DNA of 64,000 nucleotides, from assembly GCF_012952295.1 (NCBI RefSeq), contig NZ_JABBCH010000010.1, positions 62,001 through 126,000 on the forward strand. Reading direction: 5' to 3'. A program made the translations under genes and the position numbers. The notes below the pieces were generated by a model. The model had not been told where the DNA came from, did not search any database, and saw nothing but the letters and a program-made list of their open reading frames with translations. This document shows positions 39,277-47,669 of the stretch, piece by piece. Source of the DNA: Crystallibacter degradans (lineage in GTDB: Bacteria > Actinomycetota > Actinomycetes > Actinomycetales > Micrococcaceae). Positions within the stretch are counted from its first letter, which is position 1; each line of letters opens with the position of its first letter.

Positions 39277-40887
39277 TCACATTCTGAACAGGCCGAAGGA
39301 CGTCTCCGGCAGCGGCTGGCGGGCGCAGACATCGAGCGCGAGGCCAAGGACCCGGCGGGTGTCCGCCGGGTCGATGATCCCGTCGTCCCAGAGCCTGGCG
39401 GTGGAATAGTACGGGTTGCCCTGCGCCTCGTACTGCTCGCGGATGGGCGCCTTGAAGGCTTCCTCCTCCTCGGCCGGCCATTCGCCGCCCGCGGCTTCGA
39501 TCTGGTCGCGCTTCACCGTGGACAGCACCGACGAGGCCTGGTTGCCGCCCATCACCGAGATCCGGCTGGCCGGCCACATCCAGAGGAAGCGCGGCGAGTA
39601 GGCGCGCCCGCACATCGAATAGTTGCCCGCGCCGAACGATCCGCCGATGATGACGGTCAGTTTGGGTACCCGGGTGGTGGCGACAGCGGTGACCATCTTG
39701 GCGCCGTGTTTGGCGATGCCGCCGGCTTCGTAGTCGCGTCCGACCATGAACCCGGAGAGGTTCTGCAGGAAGACCAGCGGGATGCCGCGCTGGTCGCAGA
39801 GCTCAATGAAGTGGGCGCCCTTGAGCGCGGACTCGCTGAAGAGCACGCCGTTGTTGGCCACGATCCCGACCTGGTGTCCGTGGATTCGGGCGAAGCCGGT
39901 GACCAGCGTGGCGCCGTACTCCCGCTTGAACTCGTGGAACAGGCTCCCGTCGACCACCCGGGCGATCACCTCCCGCACGTCGTAGGAAGCGTTTACATCC
40001 GTGGGCACCGATCCATAGAGTTCCGTTGGATCTGCCGACGGCGGTTCCCCGGCCGCTATCTCCCAGGCCGGCTCGACTACGGGCAGCGTGGAGACGATGT
40101 CGCGGACGATTTCCAGGGCGTGCTGGTCGGTTTCGGCCAAGTGGTCGGTCACGCCGGAGATCTTGGCGTGGACGTCGCCGCCGCCGAGGTCCTCGGCGCT
40201 GACCACTTCGCCGATGGCAGCCTTCACCAGCGGCGGACCGCCCAGGAAGATGGTGCCCTGGTTGCGCACGATGACCGTTTCATCGCTCATCGCCGGGACG
40301 TAGGCGCCGCCGGCCGTGCACGAGCCCAGGACGGCCGCGATCTGCGGGATCTTGCGCGCCGAGAGGTTGGCCTGGTTGTAGAAGATCCGGCCGAAGTGCT
40401 CGCGGTCCGGAAAGACCTCGTCCTGTTTGGGCAGGAAGGCGCCTCCGGAATCCACCAGGTAGATGCACGGCAAGTTGTTTTCCAGCGCCACTTCCTGCGC
40501 GCGCAGATGCTTCTTCACCGTCATCGGGTAATAGGTTCCACCCTTGACCGTGGCGTCATTGGAGATCACCAGGACATGGCGCCCATGCACCAGTCCGATC
40601 CCGGTGATGATCCCGGCGCCGGGCGAATCGCCGTCGTACATTCCTTCCGCGGCCAGCGGCGAGAGTTCCAGGAAGGGGCTGCCCTCGTCCAGCAGCGCAT
40701 CGACGCGATCGCGCGGTAGCAGTTTGCCGCGGCCCACATGGCGCCGGCGGGACTTTTCCGGTCCGCCAAGCGCCGCGGTCGCGAGCTTGCCGCGCAGATC
40801 CTCAACCAGTGCGCGTTGCGCCGCTTCGTTCTCCAAGTAGCCCGGGCTGGTAGTGTCCACCCGGGAAGGCAGTGTCTCCATCGACAT
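39277..40887 (-). CDS. Acyl-CoA carboxylase beta subunit (carboxyltransferase), methylcrotonyl-type
   Basis: This 536-residue carboxyltransferase has the two crotonase-like lobes, with 'GQ..'-type acyl-CoA and biotin oxyanion regions such as '[19 protein letters not shown]' and '[18 protein letters not shown]'. It transfers CO2 from biotin to the acyl-CoA. It is the first gene of the leucine operon. The open frame reaches 40953; I choose the ATG at 40887 (an ATG two codons later is possible) because family members begin with METL. Confidence 0.88.
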   Translation of the reverse strand: MSMETLPSRVDTTSPGYLENEAAQRALVEDLRGKLATAALGGPEKSRRRHVGRGKLLPRDRVDALLDEGSPFLELSPLAAEGMYDGDSPGAGIITGIGLVHGRHVLVISNDATVKGGTYYPMTVKKHLRAQEVALENNLPCIYLVDSGGAFLPKQDEVFPDREHFGRIFYNQANLSARKIPQIAAVLGSCTAGGAYVPAMSDETVIVRNQGTIFLGGPPLVKAAIGEVVSAEDLGGGDVHAKISGVTDHLAETDQHALEIVRDIVSTLPVVEPAWEIAAGEPPSADPTELYGSVPTDVNASYDVREVIARVVDGSLFHEFKREYGATLVTGFARIHGHQVGIVANNGVLFSESALKGAHFIELCDQRGIPLVFLQNLSGFMVGRDYEAGGIAKHGAKMVTAVATTRVPKLTVIIGGSFGAGNYSMCGRAYSPRFLWMWPASRISVMGGNQASSVLSTVKRDQIEAAGGEWPAEEEEAFKAPIREQYEAQGNPYYSTARLWDDGIIDPADTRRVLGLALDVCARQPLPETSFGLFRM

Positions 40888-40960
40888 CTTTCTTCGCGCG
40901 GTAGGTGCCATTTTCCAGTCCCGCTGCCGTTCAGCAGGCTGGTCAACGAACACGCTTTTG

Positions 40961-40976
40961 GTTAGTCTGTACTAAC
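40961..40976. promoter_or_regulatory. TetR-type operator 1 (carboxylase/TetR divergent promoter)
   Basis: GTTAGT and ACTAAC form a perfect 6-bp inverted repeat around CTGT. It lies 74 bp upstream of the carboxylase start and 65 bp upstream of the TetR gene. Confidence 0.6.
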
Positions 40977-40986
40977 TGAAATTCAG

Positions 40987-41002
40987 GTTAGTGCGCATTA
41001 AC
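40987..41002. promoter_or_regulatory. TetR-type operator 2
   Basis: GTTAGTG and CATTAAC make an imperfect copy of operator 1 (one mismatch between half-sites). Its centre is 26 bp from that of operator 1, so two dimers could bind side by side. Confidence 0.55.
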
Positions 41003-41040
41003 CGAATTGTCCAGCATTCATCCGAACAGGAGGGACGTAC

Positions 41041-41703
41041 ATGTCCCCTAGCTCAGCTACCGGAGCCGGCTCACCAGCGGGTCCAGGGCCTGTGGCCAGT
41101 GCCGATACGGGCAGGGTCACCGGCCGGAGCCTGGCGAAGGCCTCGCGCCGGGCCGCGTTGCTGTCCGCCGCCGCGAAGCTGTTCGCGGAGCGCGGGTTCA
41201 ACGGCGTCTCGATCGAGGACCTCGGCTCCGCCGCGGGCGTCAGCGGACCCGCTGTCTACCGGCACTTCAGCAGCAAGCATGCGGTGCTGTCCGCACTGCT
41301 GACCGGAGTGAGCCAGGACCTGCTCGACGGCGGACAAGCCGTAGTCGAAAATTCCCCGGGTCCTGAAGAAGCCCTGCGCGGGCTGATCGAATTCCAGGTG
41401 GACTTTGCGCTGCGCAATCCGGACGTCATCCGTGTCCACGACCGCGACCTGGACAGCCTGCCCCCGGAAGACTCACAGGCCGTGCGGGCCCTGCAGCGGG
41501 CGTACGTCGAAGTCTGGGTGGCCGTCCTTTCCCGAGTGCTCCCCGGGCAGGAGCCGGCGCGGTTGCGGGTGCGTGCCCATGCTGCCTTCGGCCTGATCAA
41601 CTCCACGCCGCACATCACCCACCGGGGCAAGCCGGTGCGGGACAAGATATGGCGGCGCAATCTGCTGGAACAAATGGCATGGGCAGCACTGAAAGCCGAG
41701 TAG
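41041..41703 (+). CDS. TetR family regulator of the leucine operon
   Basis: The 220-residue protein has an N-terminal TetR helix-turn-helix (about residues 35-85, 'LFAERGFNGVSIEDLGSAAGVSGPAVYRHF') and a helical ligand-binding domain. It is divergent from the acyl-CoA carboxylase operon with two palindromic operators between them. It probably represses the operon until an acyl-CoA intermediate binds. This matches mycobacterial and other actinobacterial TetR proteins beside the same genes. AGGAGG precedes the ATG. Confidence 0.85.
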   Translation: MSPSSATGAGSPAGPGPVASADTGRVTGRSLAKASRRAALLSAAAKLFAERGFNGVSIEDLGSAAGVSGPAVYRHFSSKHAVLSALLTGVSQDLLDGGQAVVENSPGPEEALRGLIEFQVDFALRNPDVIRVHDRDLDSLPPEDSQAVRALQRAYVEVWVAVLSRVLPGQEPARLRVRAHAAFGLINSTPHITHRGKPVRDKIWRRNLLEQMAWAALKAE

Positions 41704-41737
41704 GCTTCAATAAAGACCCCTAGCCGAAAGGTTTGCC

Positions 41738-42205
41738 ATGATTGAGCTACGCCCAGTGGAACCTGCCGACCTCGACAAGTTCTTCGAGTACCAGCAGGAT
41801 CCCGACTCCAACCGTATGGCTGCTTTCACTGCCAAAAACCCCTCCGACCGTGGAGTGTTCAACCACCACTGGCAGAATATCCTCAACGACGAGGCCATCA
41901 CTGTCCGCACCGTCACCGCCGACGGCGAAGTGGTGGGCAGCATCATGGCCTACCCCTCGGACGGCTACCCGGAGCTAACTTACTGGACGGCGAAATCGCA
42001 CTGGGGCCGCGGCATCACCACCGCAGCCGTGGAGAAATTCCTCGCCGAATTCACCGCCCGCCCCATCCGCGCCCGGGCCGTCAAGGACAACCTCGGTTCG
42101 ATCAAGGTCCTGGAGAAGGCCGGCTTCAAGGCCATCGGCGAGGCCCAGGGCTTTGCCAATGCCCGGGCCGCCGTGGTCACCGAAGAAATTCTGGAACTTC
42201 TCTAG
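41738..42205 (+). CDS. GNAT N-acetyltransferase
   Basis: This 155-residue protein has the RimJ/RimL-like GNAT pattern, with 'YPELTYWTAKSHWGRGITTAAVEKFL' (acetyl-CoA binding) and 'RAVKDNLGSIKVLEKAGFKAIGEAQGF'. The substrate is unknown. It follows the TetR gene in the same direction and ends three bases from the convergent E2 gene. Confidence 0.83.
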   Translation: MIELRPVEPADLDKFFEYQQDPDSNRMAAFTAKNPSDRGVFNHHWQNILNDEAITVRTVTADGEVVGSIMAYPSDGYPELTYWTAKSHWGRGITTAAVEKFLAEFTARPIRARAVKDNLGSIKVLEKAGFKAIGEAQGFANARAAVVTEEILELL

Positions 42206-42208
42206 CCC

Positions 42209-43627
42209 TCACACCATCGTCAGGACCATCCCCGGCTCGGCCAGGATGGTCCCGACGTCGGCCAGGAACGTCGCCCCCTGTTGTCCGTCCACAAGTCGGT
42301 GGTCGAACGACAGGCTGAGGGTGACGACCTGGCGCAGGGCGATGCCGCCCTGGTATTCCCAAGGCTGCCTACGGACCGCGCCCATGGCCAGGATCGCTGC
42401 CTCCCCCGGGTTGATGATGGGGGTACCGGCGTCGATGCCGAAGACGCCGATATTCGTGATCGAAATGGTTCCTCCGGTCAGGTCTGCCGGGGCTGTCTTG
42501 CCCGATCTTGCCGCGCCGGTCAGCTCGCCCAGTGCCAGGGCGAGCTGGCGCAGGTCCAGCGCGTGGGCGTCCTTGATGTTGGGCACGATCAGCCCCCGCT
42601 CCGTGGCGGCAGCGATGCCCAGATTCACATAGTTCTGCCGGACGATCTCCTGGTTGGCCTCGTCCCAGCGCCAGTTCAGCGAGGGATTGCGCTCCAGCGC
42701 GATGCACAGCGCCTTGGCCAGTACGGTCAGCGGCGTGATCTTGATGCCGCTGAAGGCACGGCTGTCCCGCAGTTTGGCCAGCAACTCCATGGTCGGTGTG
42801 ACGTCCACGGTCAGGAACGACGTGGCATGCGGAGCGGTAAACGCGCTGGCCACCATCGCGGCGGCCGTGTGCTTGCGCATGCCCTTGATCGGAATGCGGC
42901 TTTCGCGTTCCGCCGCACCCGCCAGCCATCCGCCCGCACGCGCAGTGGTGGCTGCGGCAGCCGGCTGCTCCCTACCCCGTTCGCCGGCCCCGGCAGTAGC
43001 GCCGGTGTGGAAACGTTCGACGTCGGACCGCGTGATCAACCCCTGCTCGCCCGTTCCGGTTATCTCAGCGAGATCAATGCCCAAGTCCCGGGCCAGCTTG
43101 CGGACCGGAGGCGTGGACCGCGGCCGTTCCTTCCCGGATTCCGCCAGCTCCCCGGCAGGCTGGGCGCGGGCTGCAGCAGCTGGTTCGCGTGCCGGAGCCG
43201 TCCTGGCCACCGGAACCCCTCCGCCTGTCCCAACGGCACCGGCCCGACGGCGGCGCCTGGGTGCGCCTGATGCTTCGGCCTGTGCGCCGTAGCCCACCAG
43301 GTTCGCCTCACGGCCACCCGCCGTGGCGGTGGCGGCACCGTTTGAAGACCGGCCGCCAGTGCCGTTCTCGGACGGGTCGCCGGAGCCGGCCACTTCGAAG
43401 GAAACAATCGGTTCGCCCACATTGACCGTGCTGCCCGGGGCTTCGTGCAGGACGGTGACGACGCCGGCAAACGGTGACGGCAGTTCCACGACGGCCTTTG
43501 CGGTTTCCACTTCGCCGAGGATCTGGTTCAGCTCCACCCTGTCGCCTTCGGCAACGTGCCAGCTGACGATTTCCGACTCTGTGAGACCTTCGCCCAGGTC
43601 CGGCAGCTTAAAGACCTTGATTCCCAT
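42209..43627 (-). CDS. Dihydrolipoamide acyltransferase (E2) of branched-chain ketoacid dehydrogenase
   Basis: E2 passes the branched acyl group from lipoamide to CoA. The 472-residue protein has one lipoyl domain with the lipoylated lysine in 'EVETAKAVVELPSP' (about residue 42), a basic Ala/Arg/Pro linker, a peripheral-subunit-binding domain ('PPVRKLARDLGIDLAEITGTGEQGLITRSDV') and a catalytic domain ending in 'SFDHRLVDGQQGATF'. The ATG overlaps the E1 beta stop by one base. It is the last gene of the bkd operon; an E3 gene is not included. Confidence 0.92.
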   Translation of the reverse strand: MGIKVFKLPDLGEGLTESEIVSWHVAEGDRVELNQILGEVETAKAVVELPSPFAGVVTVLHEAPGSTVNVGEPIVSFEVAGSGDPSENGTGGRSSNGAATATAGGREANLVGYGAQAEASGAPRRRRRAGAVGTGGGVPVARTAPAREPAAAARAQPAGELAESGKERPRSTPPVRKLARDLGIDLAEITGTGEQGLITRSDVERFHTGATAGAGERGREQPAAAATTARAGGWLAGAAERESRIPIKGMRKHTAAAMVASAFTAPHATSFLTVDVTPTMELLAKLRDSRAFSGIKITPLTVLAKALCIALERNPSLNWRWDEANQEIVRQNYVNLGIAAATERGLIVPNIKDAHALDLRQLALALGELTGAARSGKTAPADLTGGTISITNIGVFGIDAGTPIINPGEAAILAMGAVRRQPWEYQGGIALRQVVTLSLSFDHRLVDGQQGATFLADVGTILAEPGMVLTMV

Positions 43628-44637
43628 CAATTCCCCTCCAGACCGCTGAGCGAATTCGTCCGGCCCAGGACGCGGTCCACGCCGTCCAGCATCCTGTCCA
43701 GATCGGGAAGATGATGGTGTTCCATCTTTGCCGGCGGGTAGGGAATATCGAATCCGGTGACACGGACGGGTGCATGTTCCAGATGGTAGAAGCACCGTTC
43801 GGTGATGCTCGCTGCCACCTCCGCACCGAGTCCTCCCGTCATGGCCGCTTCATGGGTGATCACAAGGCGGCCGGTCTTGCGAACCGAGGCCTCCAGCGTG
43901 GCGAAGTCCAGCGGAGACAGCGAGCGCAGGTCGATGACTTCCACCGAGATACCTTCCTCCCGCGCCGCCAGGGCGGCGTCCTTGGCGACCTGCACCAGGG
44001 CACCGTACGCCACCAACGTCACGTCTTCGCCGGCGATCTCCACCCGAGCCTGCTCGAGGGAGAAGGATCCCAGATCAACCTCTTCGTCCACCTCCCCCTT
44101 GACGTGGTACCGCCGCTTGGGTTCGAAGAAGAGCACCGGGTCATCGCAGGCTATGGCCTGCTGGATCATCGCGAATGCATCCTGCGGGTTGGATACCGAG
44201 ATCACCCGCAGGCCGGAGGTATGCATGAAATAAGCCTCCGGCGATTCCGAATGATGCTCCGCTGCTCCGATTCCGCCGCCGAACGGAACCCGGATAGTCA
44301 GCGGCATCTTGACCCTCCCCTGGGTGCGGTAGTGCAGTTTGGCCACCTGGCTCACTATCTGGTTGAACGCCGGATAGATGAACCCGTCAAACTGTATTTC
44401 GCACACCGGCCGGTATCCGCGGTACGCCATACCCACGGCTGTACCCAGAATGGCGGATTCCGCCAGCGGGGCGTCGATGACCCGGTGGGCACCGAAGTCT
44501 TTCTGAAGTTCGTCAGTGATGCGGAAAACACCGCCCAGCTTGCCGATGTCTTCGCCGATCAGGACAACCTTGGAATCGTGTTCCATTGCCCTACGCAGGC
44601 CGGTGTTGATAGCCCGGCCAAAAGTCATGGTGCTCAT
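43627..44637 (-). CDS. Branched-chain ketoacid dehydrogenase E1 beta
   Basis: This 336-residue transketolase-like protein has 'GEDIGKLGGVFRITDELQK' and 'YPAFNQIVSQVAKLHYRTQGRV', typical of E1 beta subunits acting on branched ketoacids or acetoin. With E1 alpha it decarboxylates the ketoacids of valine, leucine and isoleucine. It overlaps E1 alpha as ATGA and E2 by one base. Confidence 0.92.
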   Translation of the reverse strand: MSTMTFGRAINTGLRRAMEHDSKVVLIGEDIGKLGGVFRITDELQKDFGAHRVIDAPLAESAILGTAVGMAYRGYRPVCEIQFDGFIYPAFNQIVSQVAKLHYRTQGRVKMPLTIRVPFGGGIGAAEHHSESPEAYFMHTSGLRVISVSNPQDAFAMIQQAIACDDPVLFFEPKRRYHVKGEVDEEVDLGSFSLEQARVEIAGEDVTLVAYGALVQVAKDAALAAREEGISVEVIDLRSLSPLDFATLEASVRKTGRLVITHEAAMTGGLGAEVAASITERCFYHLEHAPVRVTGFDIPYPPAKMEHHHLPDLDRMLDGVDRVLGRTNSLSGLEGN

Positions 44638-45731
44638 CGCGTGCCTCCCCCTGCAGCCTCGAACGAGGCAAGATAACGGGAGTAGTGGTCCCGTTGGCGC
44701 TCCAGCACCGAGTGCGGTGTGGTGTAGACGTTGTTGAACACGTCCAGGTCCCCGGGCTCGGGCAGTGTTACACAGCCGTGCCGCAGCTGCGCGGCAACCT
44801 CGTCCGCCTTGGCGTTCACCCTGTCCGTGACGTCACCGGTCAGCAGTCCTTCGGCCTCCAGCAGTTTGGCCAGCCGGTCGATGGGATCGCGGCCCTTCCA
44901 GTCTTCGAGCTCGTTCGGGTCCCGGTATCTGGTGGGATCGTCCGCCGTCGTATGCGGACCCATGCGGTAGGTGACCGCTTCAATGAAGCTTGGTCCGCCG
45001 CCGCTGCGCGCCCGCTCCAGGGCCTCGCGTGTCACGGCCATGCAGGCGAGTACGTCGTTGCCGTCCACGCGCACGCTCGGAATACCGAAGCCGGGGGCGC
45101 GGTCCGCGATGTCCCGCTGTGACTGGAGGGTGACCGGTTCGGAAATCGCCCACTGGTTGTTCTGGCAGAAGAAGACCACCGGTGCCTGGAAGCTGGCCGC
45201 AAAGACCATGGCCTCGTTGACGTCGCCCTGGCTGGTGGCGCCATCGCCGAAATACGCTACAGCCACGGCGTCTGCGCCGTCGAGCTTGGTTGCCATGGCG
45301 TAGCCGGTAGCGTGCAGGGTCTGTGCCCCGATAATCACCTGCGGCGTGGCCATGTTGATCTCATACGGGTTCCAGCCGGAGGGTGCGTTCCCCCGCCAGA
45401 CCCTGATCATGTCCGTGTAGTCGGCGCCGCGGCAGTAGGCCACGCCGTTCTCGCGGTAGCTGGAGAAGACGAAATCGTCCTTGCGAAGCGCCCGGCCCGA
45501 TCCGATCTGCGCCGCCTCCTGTCCCAGCAACGGGGGCCAGAGTGCCAGTTCACCCTGGCGCTGCAGGGCGGTCGCCTCCTGGTCTACCCGGCGCACCACC
45601 ACCATGTCTTCGTACAGCCCCTGGAGGCGGGCCCCGTCGATATCCGCCACCCATTCACCGTAGGGACCGGCAACCCGGGTTCCCTCCGGTGTCAGCAGCT
45701 GGACGAGATTTTCCCCGGATACTGACCTCAT
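44634..45731 (-). CDS. Branched-chain ketoacid dehydrogenase E1 alpha
   Basis: This protein binds thiamine diphosphate: 'AYFGDGATSQGDVNEAMVFAASFQAPVVFFCQNN' holds the GDG-N motif. 'GPHTTADDPTRY' includes the conserved phosphorylation-loop-like region. The open frame extends to 45890, but family alignment starts near 'MRSVSGENL', so I choose the ATG at 45731 (365 residues). The divergent lrp-type gene and palindromes lie upstream. Confidence 0.9.
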   Translation of the reverse strand: MRSVSGENLVQLLTPEGTRVAGPYGEWVADIDGARLQGLYEDMVVVRRVDQEATALQRQGELALWPPLLGQEAAQIGSGRALRKDDFVFSSYRENGVAYCRGADYTDMIRVWRGNAPSGWNPYEINMATPQVIIGAQTLHATGYAMATKLDGADAVAVAYFGDGATSQGDVNEAMVFAASFQAPVVFFCQNNQWAISEPVTLQSQRDIADRAPGFGIPSVRVDGNDVLACMAVTREALERARSGGGPSFIEAVTYRMGPHTTADDPTRYRDPNELEDWKGRDPIDRLAKLLEAEGLLTGDVTDRVNAKADEVAAQLRHGCVTLPEPGDLDVFNNVYTTPHSVLERQRDHYSRYLASFEAAGGGTR

Positions 45732-45844
45732 GCCATGTAAGGACACTTGATGCACGCAACCTTTTCTCGTTGTGTCGGTCCCGCGGATCTTGTGGATCCC
45801 ACGGCACCTTTGCAGACCTCCCGACGCCATTGCCGGCAGGTAGT

Positions 45845-45860
45845 TGTGACGATACTCACA
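45845..45860. promoter_or_regulatory. CRP/GlxR consensus site in the bkd/lrp intergenic region
   Basis: TGTGA-CGATAC-TCACA matches the CRP-family consensus perfectly. It is 114 bp upstream of the E1 alpha start and 85 bp upstream of the Lrp-type gene. Confidence 0.65.
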
Positions 45861-45896
45861 GAAGGCAGCAAGCGCAATATCCGGTTCCAAAACTGA

Positions 45897-45905
45897 GCAT
45901 AATGC
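45897..45905. promoter_or_regulatory. Lrp-type site A
   Basis: GCATAATGC is a near-palindrome. The reverse complement GCATTATGC occurs at 45940-45948. Their centres are 43 bp apart, about four helical turns, as expected for a multimeric Lrp protein. Confidence 0.5.
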
Positions 45906-45939
45906 ACTGCCGTGGCCAAATATATCGTGCTAACGTTGC

Positions 45940-45948
45940 GCATTATGC
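45940..45948. promoter_or_regulatory. Lrp-type site B, over the lrp start codon
   Basis: GCATTATGC overlaps the ATG of the Lrp-type gene (45945). TAACGT at 45931-45936 could be the -10 of a leaderless promoter, so binding here would block the gene's own transcription. Confidence 0.5.
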
Positions 45949-46424
45949 AGCCTCTGGATGGCACCGACACGCGTTTGCTGATGGCCCTGGCACAGGACCC
46001 TCGGCGTACCGTTGTGGCCTTGGCGCAAGAGCTGGGACTTTCCCGCAATACGGTCCAGGCGCGCATGAGCCAGTTGGAAAAGAAATCCGTTTTCCTCTCC
46101 TTCGACCGCCGCATCAGCCCGGCCGCCCTGGGCTATCCGCTTGCGGCCTTCATCCACATCCATGTCCAGCAGCCCAAGCTGGAGCAGATCACTAACGAGC
46201 TGGCCCTGATTCCCGAAGTGCTGGAAGCTTTCGGTATCACCGGACAGGCCGACATCCTGGCCCGGGTGGTCTCCACCGGCGCCGAAGACCTTTTCCGGAT
46301 CAACGGGAAGGTCCTCGCCATCGACGGCGTGGAGCGCACGGACACTTCGCTGGCCATGCACGAACTGGTGCCGTTCCGCATCGGACCGCTGCTGCAGCGC
46401 CCCCGCGGACCGGACGCGGACTGA
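45945..46424 (+). CDS. Lrp/AsnC family regulator, probably of the bkd operon
   Basis: This 159-residue regulator has an N-terminal helix-turn-helix ('DTRLLMALAQDPRRTVVALAQELGLSRNTVQARMSQLE') and a RAM ligand-binding domain ('ITGQADILARVVSTGAEDLF'). It is divergent from the branched-chain ketoacid dehydrogenase genes, as in BkdR systems, so it probably activates them with branched-chain amino acids. I choose the ATG at 45945, the usual family start; an ATG eleven codons upstream is possible. A -10-like TAACGT ends 8 bases before it. Confidence 0.88.
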   Translation: MQPLDGTDTRLLMALAQDPRRTVVALAQELGLSRNTVQARMSQLEKKSVFLSFDRRISPAALGYPLAAFIHIHVQQPKLEQITNELALIPEVLEAFGITGQADILARVVSTGAEDLFRINGKVLAIDGVERTDTSLAMHELVPFRIGPLLQRPRGPDAD

Positions 46425-46439
46425 TTGCCTCCGAGCCCG

Positions 46440-47495
46440 TCAGGCTGGCCCACCCGCAGCTGGCCTGAGGGGCTGAGCCACGCCGTACTTGGCGGACAGC
46501 CGTCCGGATTCCACCAGCCACCGGACGGTGTCGCGGACGGTGTCGTCGAAGGGCCGCGCGCTCACACCCAGCTCGATGGTGGCCGCCGACGTCTCGAATT
46601 CCGTTCCGCGGCGGAGGATGTCCACGCTCTCTGCGTAGGCCGGCATTGTCCATTGCGCGGGCAGCCGGCGTTGGAGCACATCCATCGGCTTGAGCAGCGC
46701 CAGCATCAGTCCGGCCGGCACCGTCACGAACGGATATTTGCGCCCCGTCGCCCGCTCAAGGGCGCCGAAGATCATCTTGCCGTCCGCAAAGTGGCCTGGG
46801 ACCACATAGCGGTGCGATTCACTGCACTTGTTGACGACGGCGGCAACCAGGGCCGCAACGTCCCGCACGTCCGTGTAATGGGTGCGGCCGGAGGGCCAGA
46901 TTGGGAGCCGTCCGGCGGCCAGCCAGCGAAGCCGTTCACTCTGGTCGCCGCGGTAGGGATCATGCGGGCCAAGCGTCGAACCCGGATAGACGGTGACTAC
47001 CGGGTCTCCGGCCGCTTGGAAACCGCGGGCCACCTGCTCCGAGAGGATTTTCGAGCGGGTGTAGGGGTAATCGATATCGCCCAGCGGAAGCGACGGATCA
47101 GTGCCGCCCTTCCGGACCAGAACGGCATACGTCGAAATGTGCACCACAGGTGAAAGCCGGGCTCGGACGGCCTCGCCGAGGACATTCTCCGCCGCTTCTA
47201 CATTGGTCCGCTCGATCTCGTCGGCCCGCCGCGGATCCAGGGAATAGATGGCCGCCGCATGAACGACGGCGTCACATCCGTTAACGGCGCCCCTCACCAC
47301 CTGTGGATCCAACACATCGCCGACGACAACGTCCTGCTGCGCGGCAGCAACGACGTCGGCACCAAAAGGAGCCAGCGACGAGCGCGTTTTATCCCGGTCA
47401 CGCACCAGCAACCGCACGGAGTGCCCCGCTTGAACTAACGCTGCCACTATGTGGCATCCGACAAAACCCGTGCCACCGGTCACCAGGACTCTCAT
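46440..47495 (-). CDS. NAD-dependent epimerase/reductase (extended SDR, dihydroflavonol-reductase-like)
   Basis: The 351-residue protein begins with 'MRVLVTGGTGFVGCHIVAAL' and has the SDR catalytic Tyr-Lys pair in 'YPYTRSKILSEQ'. It is related to sugar-nucleotide epimerases and 3-beta-hydroxysteroid or dihydroflavonol reductases. The substrate is unknown. The ATG at 47495 is the first after unrelated upstream sequence. It converges with the lrp-type gene with only 15 bases between them. Confidence 0.85.
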   Translation of the reverse strand: MRVLVTGGTGFVGCHIVAALVQAGHSVRLLVRDRDKTRSSLAPFGADVVAAAQQDVVVGDVLDPQVVRGAVNGCDAVVHAAAIYSLDPRRADEIERTNVEAAENVLGEAVRARLSPVVHISTYAVLVRKGGTDPSLPLGDIDYPYTRSKILSEQVARGFQAAGDPVVTVYPGSTLGPHDPYRGDQSERLRWLAAGRLPIWPSGRTHYTDVRDVAALVAAVVNKCSESHRYVVPGHFADGKMIFGALERATGRKYPFVTVPAGLMLALLKPMDVLQRRLPAQWTMPAYAESVDILRRGTEFETSAATIELGVSARPFDDTVRDTVRWLVESGRLSAKYGVAQPLRPAAGGPA

Positions 47496-47599
47496 TCCCC
47501 AAGCATGGACCTCTCGGGCACGCCTGCATAGACGCCGTCGGGCTTGGAAATTCCCCCCGCTCAAAGACGCATCTGGAAACCGGCTTGGGACGCACGAAG

Positions 47600-47622
47600 C
47601 GGGCCCGGAATGTCCGGGCCCG
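47600..47622. terminator. Terminator downstream of actP
   Basis: CGGGCCCGGA and TCCGGGCCCG form a perfect 10-bp stem around a 3-nt loop. Flanking AAGC and GCTT extend it in part. It lies 48 bases past the actP stop. Confidence 0.7.
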
Positions 47623-47669
47623 CCGCTTTGCCGTGCAGTCGTGTTGCCGGCAGTTGTGTTGCCGTCTGT

